From JAWVZH01 sp033722295 (GTDB taxonomy: Bacteria > Bacteroidota > Bacteroidia > Chitinophagales > Saprospiraceae), in assembly GCA_033722295.1 (NCBI GenBank), contig JAWVZH010000044.1, positions 1 through 19,442 on the forward strand: a DNA stretch of 19,442 bases, in the 5' to 3' direction. Below are positions 15,804 through 19,442 of this stretch, piece by piece. A program made the position numbers and the translations under genes. The notes under the pieces were generated by a model. That model searched no databases and was not told the DNA's origin. It worked only from the letters and a program-made list of their open reading frames with translations. The stretch's first letter is position 1, and every line of letters starts with the position of its first letter.

Positions 15804-16532
15804 ATGCAAACTCCAACATATAAAGAGCTACTAAACGCAGGTGTCCACTTTGGCCATATGCGTAGTAAGTGGAACCCCAAGATGAGACCCTACATCTTCA
15901 TGGAGAAAAAGGGTATCCATATCATCGATCTTAACAGGACCGTTGAATGCCTTGAAAGAGCGGCAGAAGCTATGAAGAGAATGGCAAAGTCAGGCAAGAA
16001 GATCATGTATGTGTCCACCAAGAAGCAGGCTAAACACCTGATGGCCGATCAGGCGAGGGCGGTTAGTATGCCTCATGTTACCGAAAGGTGGCTGGGAGGT
16101 ATGATGACCAACTTCTCTACGATCCGTCGTTCTGTAAAGAAGATGAAGAACATCGACAGGATGCTCAATGACGGCACATTGGCCAACGTGACCAAAAAGG
16201 AAAGACTGACACTCACAAGAGAAAGGGACAAGCTTGAAAGAGTACTGGGTGGTATCTCTTCCCTGAACCGTCTCCCACATGCGATATTTGTGGTTGACAC
16301 TGAGCATGAACATCTTGCCATTGCAGAGGCGAAAAAACTTGGTATCAAGACGTTTGCGGTCGTGGACACGAATTCCAATCCGGGAGACGTGGACTATCCG
16401 ATTCCTGCTAATGACGATGCTACACGTTCAGTAAAAGTGGTCACCGAGTATCTCACTGATGCCATAAAGCAAGGACTTGCGGAAAGAGAGAAAGGCAATA
16501 GTGAAGATCAAAAAGATTCAACCGATTCATAA
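15804..16532 (+). CDS. rpsB: Small-subunit ribosomal protein uS2
   Basis: A 242-residue 30S protein. The N-terminal signature LNAGVHFGHMRSKWNPKMRP and HIIDLNRTVECLE is clear, followed by MYVSTKKQAK, ERWLGGMMTNFSTI and FVVDTEHEHLAIAEAKKLGI. The last 20 residues are charged and variable, as is usual. It lies 33 bases after rpsI and 22 before tsf; rpsB-tsf is a widely conserved pair. Confidence 0.97.
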   Translation: MQTPTYKELLNAGVHFGHMRSKWNPKMRPYIFMEKKGIHIIDLNRTVECLERAAEAMKRMAKSGKKIMYVSTKKQAKHLMADQARAVSMPHVTERWLGGMMTNFSTIRRSVKKMKNIDRMLNDGTLANVTKKERLTLTRERDKLERVLGGISSLNRLPHAIFVVDTEHEHLAIAEAKKLGIKTFAVVDTNSNPGDVDYPIPANDDATRSVKVVTEYLTDAIKQGLAEREKGNSEDQKDSTDS

Positions 16533-16554
16533 ATTATATCAACTGTATTAATAA

Positions 16555-17388
16555 ATGAGCAATACTATTTCTGCATCAGACGTAAAGAAACTCAGGGACC
16601 AGACGGGTGCCGGTATGATGGACTGCAAAAAAGCTTTGGCAGAGGCTGAGGGTGATTTTGAAAAGGCCATCGAGATCTTGCGTAAAAAAGGTCAGAAACT
16701 TTCCGCCAAGCGGGCTGACAGAGAAGCCAAGGAAGGTGTGGTTCTTGCAAAAATATCAGACGACGGTAAAAAAGGTGTTGTTGTAAGATTGAGCTGCGAG
16801 ACAGACTTCGTTTCCAAGAATGAAGAGTTTGTGGAATTGACACAATCATTTGCTGACATAGCATTGGATGCCTTTCCTGAAAGTCTCGATGAATTATTGA
16901 AACAATCCTACAACGGAATTACAGTTGAGGAAAAAGTCACAGAACAAGTCGGCGTCATCGGTGAAAAGATCGAGTTGGCAGATTACGGAAGGATAGAAGC
17001 CCCGGCAGTAGTTTGCTATATTCATATGGGCAACAAAGCCGGCGTGATCGTTGGACTGAATGAAGATACTGAAGAAGCCAGAGAAGCCGGAAGAGATGTT
17101 GCCATGCAAGTGGCAGCTATGAAACCTATAGCTGTAGACAAGGAAGGTGTAGATCAGTCGATCATCGAAAAAGAGATCGAGATCGGTAAAGAGCAAGCTC
17201 TCCAGGAAGGCAAGCCTGAGAACATCGTTGAAAAGATCGCGATGGGTAAGCTCAACAAGTTCTTTAAGGAGAACACCTTGCTGAATCAGCAATTCGTAAA
17301 AGACAGTAAGCAAACCGTTGAGGAATACCTGAAATCGGTAAGTCCGAATCTGACGGTCACCGATTTTCGACACATCGAACTCGGATAA
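16555..17388 (+). CDS. tsf: Elongation factor Ts
   Basis: A 277-residue nucleotide-exchange factor that restores EF-Tu to its GTP form. The N-terminal helical module is intact (VKKLRDQTGAGMMDCKKALA, then GDFEKAIEILRKKG). The core has SCETDFVSKNEEFVELTQSFAD and, later, the long charged helix EKEIEIGKEQALQEGKPENI. The end, FVKDSKQTVEEYLKS, matches the dimerisation and C-terminal module. The length is normal. It is the last gene before a strong terminator. Confidence 0.97.
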   Translation: MSNTISASDVKKLRDQTGAGMMDCKKALAEAEGDFEKAIEILRKKGQKLSAKRADREAKEGVVLAKISDDGKKGVVVRLSCETDFVSKNEEFVELTQSFADIALDAFPESLDELLKQSYNGITVEEKVTEQVGVIGEKIELADYGRIEAPAVVCYIHMGNKAGVIVGLNEDTEEAREAGRDVAMQVAAMKPIAVDKEGVDQSIIEKEIEIGKEQALQEGKPENIVEKIAMGKLNKFFKENTLLNQQFVKDSKQTVEEYLKSVSPNLTVTDFRHIELG

Positions 17389-17397
17389 AAAATTCAG

Positions 17398-17431
17398 GAG
17401 CGGTTGAATATTCAACCGCTCTTTTTATTTT
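17398..17431 (+). terminator. Intrinsic terminator after tsf
   Basis: A perfect 24-base palindrome (each arm GAGCGGTTGAAT or its complement, 17398-17421) is followed by TTTTTATTTT. The A-rich left flank just after the tsf stop (AAAAAATT) gives weak potential in the other direction too. It starts 9 bases after the tsf stop. Confidence 0.9.
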
Positions 17432-17452
17432 AGGGTCAGCCAATACGTCCTG

Positions 17453-18163
17453 ATGATCAAATACAAACGCGTTCTTCTCAAACTAAGTGGTGAATCTTTA
17501 TTAGGTGATCGAGAATTCGGTCTGGATCCCCTCATGCTTCAGCACTACTCTGCACAGATCAAAATCATCGTTGATATGGGCGTTGAGGTAGCTATAGTTA
17601 TTGGCGGTGGAAATATATTTCGTGGTCAGATGGCCATGGAATCGGGTATAGAGAGAGTACAGGGTGATTACATGGGAATGCTCGCAACATGCATTAACGG
17701 CATGGCGCTCCAGAGCGCATTGGAAAATCTGGGAGTTTATACCAGGTTGATCTCAGCCGTGGAGATGAAACAGATCGCAGAGCCCTACATTCGCAGAAGG
17801 GCCATCCGTCACCTTGAGAAAGGCCGCACGCTGATCTTCTCCGCGGGCACGGGAAGCCCATATTTCACCACTGATTCTGCCGCGGCCCTCAGGGCCAATG
17901 AGATAAATGCGGATGTTATCCTCAAGGGCACCAGAGTGGATGGCGTTTACTCTTCAGATCCTGAGAAGGATACAACCGCCAAGATGTTCAATAAGGTGTC
18001 GTTCGCGAAGGTTTTGAGCCTGGGTCTGAATGTGATGGACACTACGGCTTTCACCATGTGCCAGGAAAATGACCTTCCGATCATTGTCTTCAATATCGGC
18101 CGGGAGAGCAATCTCGAAAGGATCATAAGAGGAGAGGAAGTGGGAACGCTAGTCAGCAATTAG
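17453..18163 (+). CDS. pyrH: Uridylate kinase (UMP kinase)
   Basis: A 236-residue amino-acid-kinase-fold enzyme that makes UDP from UMP, the entry to pyrimidine nucleotides. Seen are YKRVLLKLSGESLLG at the start, VIGGGNIFRGQ, the DYMGMLATCINGMALQSALE segment, GTGSPYFTTDSAAALRANEI and VDGVYSSDPEKD. It usually lies close to rpsB-tsf, as here, but it is separated from tsf by a terminator and only 21 further bases, so it probably needs read-through or its own promoter. Its stop overlaps the stop of the convergent esterase gene by four bases (TTAG). Confidence 0.97.
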   Translation: MIKYKRVLLKLSGESLLGDREFGLDPLMLQHYSAQIKIIVDMGVEVAIVIGGGNIFRGQMAMESGIERVQGDYMGMLATCINGMALQSALENLGVYTRLISAVEMKQIAEPYIRRRAIRHLEKGRTLIFSAGTGSPYFTTDSAAALRANEINADVILKGTRVDGVYSSDPEKDTTAKMFNKVSFAKVLSLGLNVMDTTAFTMCQENDLPIIVFNIGRESNLERIIRGEEVGTLVSN

Positions 18164-18906
18164 TTGGACCCGGAATAGCCATCAGTGGATTTCATTTCAT
18201 TTTGAATTACAGGTTTCAAGACCTCCCAGACATTTCTGAAAAGTATTTTTTGACCTTCGGCATTAGGATGTATGCGGTCTTCCATGTTCAGTTCAGGAAC
18301 ACCTCCGACATCCTTGAGAAATCTTGGAATTAATTCAGTATCATATTTTTCTGCCAGCTCGGGATAAATGGATTCGAAAGCTTGCACATAATCAGGCCCC
18401 ATATTGGGAGGAGCTTCCATACCTGCAATAACGATACGCGTATCCGGTGATTTTTGCCTTACCTTTTTGATAATGGCTTCGAGGTTTTGTCGGACATTTG
18501 TCACATCCAGCCCTCGGAGAGCGTCATTGCCACCCAGTTCAAGTACAAAAATATCTATGGGTTGACGCAGCACCCAGTCGATCCTGTTCTTGCCATTAGA
18601 CGTGGTCTCACCGCTGAGACCCGCATTGATGATCTCTACAGGCCAGCCTAAGCTGTCTGTTCGCTCCTGGACCAGGGCAGTGAAAGATTCAGATTCTTCC
18701 AAGCCGTAGCCTGCCGTCAGGCTGTTACCAAAGAAAACGACATAGATCCTATCCTTTTTATTCCTGGAATCGGTAGAAGGATCCGGGTTCTCTACTTCTT
18801 GTTTTGGGTTGGCTCTTTGATCTGAGTTTTCTGCAGGCTGACAACCTGCAAGCAGAGCTGTTATCAAAAATATACACCACCTGGAATATCCTGGAATATT
18901 ATTCAT
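18160..18906 (-). CDS. TesA-like SGNH hydrolase, predicted lipoprotein
   Basis: A 248-residue esterase of the SGNH/GDSL type. Residues 1-22 are a lipoprotein signal with lipobox LAGC (Cys22). A low-complexity polar linker follows (about 23-52). Block I is FFGNSLTAGYG, with nucleophile Ser62 and Asn in place of the usual Asp (GNSL for GDSL). Block II is NAGLSGETT (Gly99), block III is ELGGNDALRG (Asn127) and block V is DRIHPNAEG (Asp210, His213). The closest known relatives are periplasmic TesA-type thioesterase/arylesterases. The gene is divergent from the ABC ATPase gene, as in E. coli tesA/ybbA. The substrate is not known. Confidence 0.92.
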   Translation of the reverse strand: MNNIPGYSRWCIFLITALLAGCQPAENSDQRANPKQEVENPDPSTDSRNKKDRIYVVFFGNSLTAGYGLEESESFTALVQERTDSLGWPVEIINAGLSGETTSNGKNRIDWVLRQPIDIFVLELGGNDALRGLDVTNVRQNLEAIIKKVRQKSPDTRIVIAGMEAPPNMGPDYVQAFESIYPELAEKYDTELIPRFLKDVGGVPELNMEDRIHPNAEGQKILFRNVWEVLKPVIQNEMKSTDGYSGSN

Positions 18907-18926
18907 CTGTCGCTTATTTCTTCGAT

Positions 18927-18955
18927 TTGGTATAGTAAATCAAACGTTATGATTG
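18927..18955 (+). promoter_or_regulatory. Possible promoter for the ABC ATPase gene
   Basis: TTG at 18927-18929, an 18-base spacer, then TATGATTG at 18948-18955, one mismatch from TAnnTTTG. The leader to ATG 18993 would be about 33 bases. The region is AT-rich and such matches arise by chance, so this is tentative. Confidence 0.3.
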
Positions 18956-18992
18956 CATTATCGTTGTATGTTCTGTTGTTTCAAACACGAAC

Positions 18993-19442
18993 ATGGATAA
19001 ACCTGTCATTCTAAAAGTTAAAGATCTTGCCAAGACATTCATGAGTGCCAGCCGGTCGCTGACCGTCCTTGAAGACATTTCCTTTGAGGTTCATGAGGGA
19101 GAAAGTATAGCTGTCGTGGGAACATCTGGAAGTGGAAAGACAACCTTGCTAGGGTTAAGTGCCGGCCTCGACCAACCCACAAGCGGATATGTCGAACTGT
19201 GCGGAAATAACCTGACCAAATTGGATGAAGATGAAAGAGCACGCGTGAGAAATGAAAATGTGGGATTCATCTTTCAGGATTTTCAATTGATACCGACATT
19301 GACGGCCTTGGAAAATGTCACCATCCCTCTCGAATTGCGCGGCAATTCAGAGAGCACTGAAGTGTCCATTGATTTATTGGAGCGCGTAGGACTAAAAGAC
19401 AGGTTGAACCACTATCCGAATCAACTTTCCGGTGGCGAGCAA
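18993..19442 (+). CDS. ABC transporter ATP-binding protein (YbbA/LolD-like), 5' part only
   Basis: The first 150 codons of an ATPase gene that continues beyond the window. The Walker A motif GTSGSGKTT is at residues 43-51, the Q-loop region GFIFQDFQLIPTLTALENV follows, and the window ends within the signature motif LSGGEQ. The spacing and the sequence VKDLAKTF...LTVLEDISFEVHEGES are typical of the MacB/LolD/YbbA group, which works with an FtsX-like permease on lipoproteins, lipids or hydrophobic compounds. A permease gene would be expected next. Divergence from a TesA-like esterase supports the YbbA assignment. The Walker B and switch residues are not visible. Confidence 0.9.
   Translation, partial: MDKPVILKVKDLAKTFMSASRSLTVLEDISFEVHEGESIAVVGTSGSGKTTLLGLSAGLDQPTSGYVELCGNNLTKLDEDERARVRNENVGFIFQDFQLIPTLTALENVTIPLELRGNSESTEVSIDLLERVGLKDRLNHYPNQLSGGEQ

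Noticed and set aside
1..19442. Mobile, defence or CRISPR system
   Set aside because: No transposase, integrase, nuclease-toxin pair, regularly spaced repeat or phage gene was found; every well-supported gene is of a core or common accessory type.

Overview
The window is a housekeeping-rich chromosomal segment of a member of the Bacteroidota. The evidence for this is a short secreted protein ending in a type IX secretion (T9SS) sorting-like domain, a DUF2851 protein, a PS-10/S37-type peptidase, promoter-like sites of the Bacteroidota form (TTG, about 20 bases, TAnnTTTG), weak Shine-Dalgarno signals, and a mevalonate-pathway cluster with the GHMP kinase typical of that phylum. The class cannot be fixed from the sequence alone. 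I see no rRNA, tRNA, CRISPR array, insertion sequence or phage gene.

Layout. (1) 2-883: 3' part of a secreted-type S37 serine peptidase, convergent with a voltage-gated-type K+ channel (901-1806, minus) that carries a C-terminal zinc-ribbon tail. (2) 1926-9283, plus: an apparently non-catalytic M16 peptidase homologue behind a strong promoter candidate, then the cell-elongation genes mreB-mreC-mreD-mrdA (PBP2), then folA (DHFR) and a DUF2851 gene. Spacing is tight from mreC onward, with overlaps at mreC/mreD and mrdA/folA. rodA, which usually follows mrdA, is not here. (3) 9280-10546, minus: DinB-family protein and a ferredoxin-NADP reductase-type flavoprotein, overlapping by 17 bases. (4) 10642-10986, minus: the small T9SS-tailed protein. 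(5) 11145-14464, minus: type 2 isopentenyl-diphosphate isomerase (fni), class II HMG-CoA reductase and a GYDIA-type GHMP kinase, a partial mevalonate/isoprenoid operon. (6) 14465-14936: the largest gene-free stretch, ending in the rplM promoter. (7) 14937-17388, plus: rplM-rpsI-rpsB-tsf translation operon, closed by a perfect-palindrome terminator; pyrH follows 31 bases later. (8) 18160-18906, minus: TesA-like SGNH-hydrolase lipoprotein, divergent from the 5' part of a YbbA/LolD-like ABC ATPase that runs off the window, an arrangement that parallels tesA/ybbA of E. coli.

How the genes fit together. MreB, MreC, MreD and PBP2 form the elongasome that directs lateral wall synthesis. Fni, HMG-CoA reductase and the GHMP kinase supply isoprenoids, including the undecaprenyl carrier that wall synthesis needs. 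rplM to tsf and pyrH form a translation and pyrimidine-nucleotide block. I found no convincing new defence or mobile system. The points most worth a second look are the M16 homologue lacking its zinc motif at the head of the mre cluster, the missing rodA, the unassigned GHMP kinase step, the tiny T9SS-tailed protein, the zinc-ribbon-tailed channel, and the promoter and terminator architecture.
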